Of a DNA stretch of 64,000 nucleotides, positions 63,905-64,000 are shown in pieces. The notes under the pieces were generated by a model that saw nothing but the letters and a program-made list of their open reading frames with translations, did no database searches and was not told the origin of the DNA. Within the stretch, counting starts at the first letter, position 1. Each line of letters begins with the position of its first letter. Origin of the DNA: Microbacterium pseudoresistens (GTDB lineage Bacteria > Actinomycetota > Actinomycetes > Actinomycetales > Microbacteriaceae); NCBI RefSeq assembly GCF_013409745.1, contig NZ_JACCBH010000001.1:1984001-2048000 (forward strand). The letters run 5' to 3'. The translations under genes were made by a program, and so were the position numbers.

Positions 63905-64000
63905 GGTGGCATGATTCTATCCGGTTCGTCCTGGCCGCTCGGTCGACGCGCAGGCGCCCGCGCCTAGGATGGATGCTGTTCTGCTCCGCGCCCTGCGCGT
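63905..64000. other. Window-end intergenic stretch
   Basis: 96 nt with no complete gene. A TAGGAT box at 63965-63970 on the plus strand is followed by ATG codons (63969, 63973), so a rightward gene may begin just past the edge. Too little is present to call it. Confidence 0.3.

Overview
The window is about 64 kb of high-GC, gene-dense DNA with no rRNA, tRNA, CRISPR array, insertion sequence or prophage that I could see. Gene content (acyl-CoA carboxylase epsilon plus beta subunits, a mycothiol-type maleylpyruvate isomerase fold, LCP and DUF4012 envelope proteins, a GlfT2-like galactofuranosyltransferase) and many TANNNT -10 boxes sitting 6-7 nt before a start codon point to an actinobacterium. 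Microbacteriaceae, perhaps Microbacterium, is my inference; no marker gene in the window proves it.

Layout. (1) 1-5.4 kb: the end of an SsuC-type ABC permease, its ATPase, an iron-type alcohol dehydrogenase, an aldehyde dehydrogenase and a metallo-beta-lactamase-fold hydrolase in one operon, facing an IclR regulator. Base composition is visibly less GC-rich than in the DNA to its right. (2) 5.5-22.4 kb: a TrmA/RumA-like methyltransferase, then a large aromatic catabolic region. It holds gentisate 1,2-dioxygenase, a maleylpyruvate-isomerase-like protein and a fumarylpyruvate-hydrolase-like protein (a complete gentisate route on paper), a two-component flavin monooxygenase (oxygenase and reductase on divergent transcripts), a zinc alcohol dehydrogenase, an overlapping six-gene operon (lipoprotein, two permeases, ATPase, ThDP enzyme, quinone-reductase-like protein), and LysR, hydrolase and SDR genes. 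(3) 22.4-32.3 kb: core genes. A LuxR-type response regulator, DesK-type kinase and membrane partner, then accD/accE, birA, a PH-domain membrane protein, purK, purE and an LCP ligase. (4) 32.3-64 kb: a surface-glycan locus. It contains dTDP-rhamnose genes (rmlA, rmlB and an rmlC-rmlD fusion), two tandem rhamnan-synthesis-F proteins, a Wzm/Wzt exporter, at least seven glycosyltransferases, an acyltransferase, a flippase, and a gmd/fcl-like/ColD-like trio that should make a GDP-linked 3,6-dideoxyhexose (colitose type).

How it fits together. The left third looks like uptake and oxidation of aromatic or related organic acids, with at least two dedicated ABC importers and local IclR/LysR control. 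The right half makes rhamnose and probably colitose-like nucleotide sugars, polymerises them in the cytoplasm, exports them by an ABC-type and/or flippase route, and attaches them to the wall (LCP protein). The most striking sequence signal is a 617-bp perfect direct repeat forming the 5' third of the two tandem rhamnan-synthesis-F genes. It is written in a codon dialect unlike the rest of the locus, pointing to domain exchange or gene conversion in a surface-glycan enzyme.
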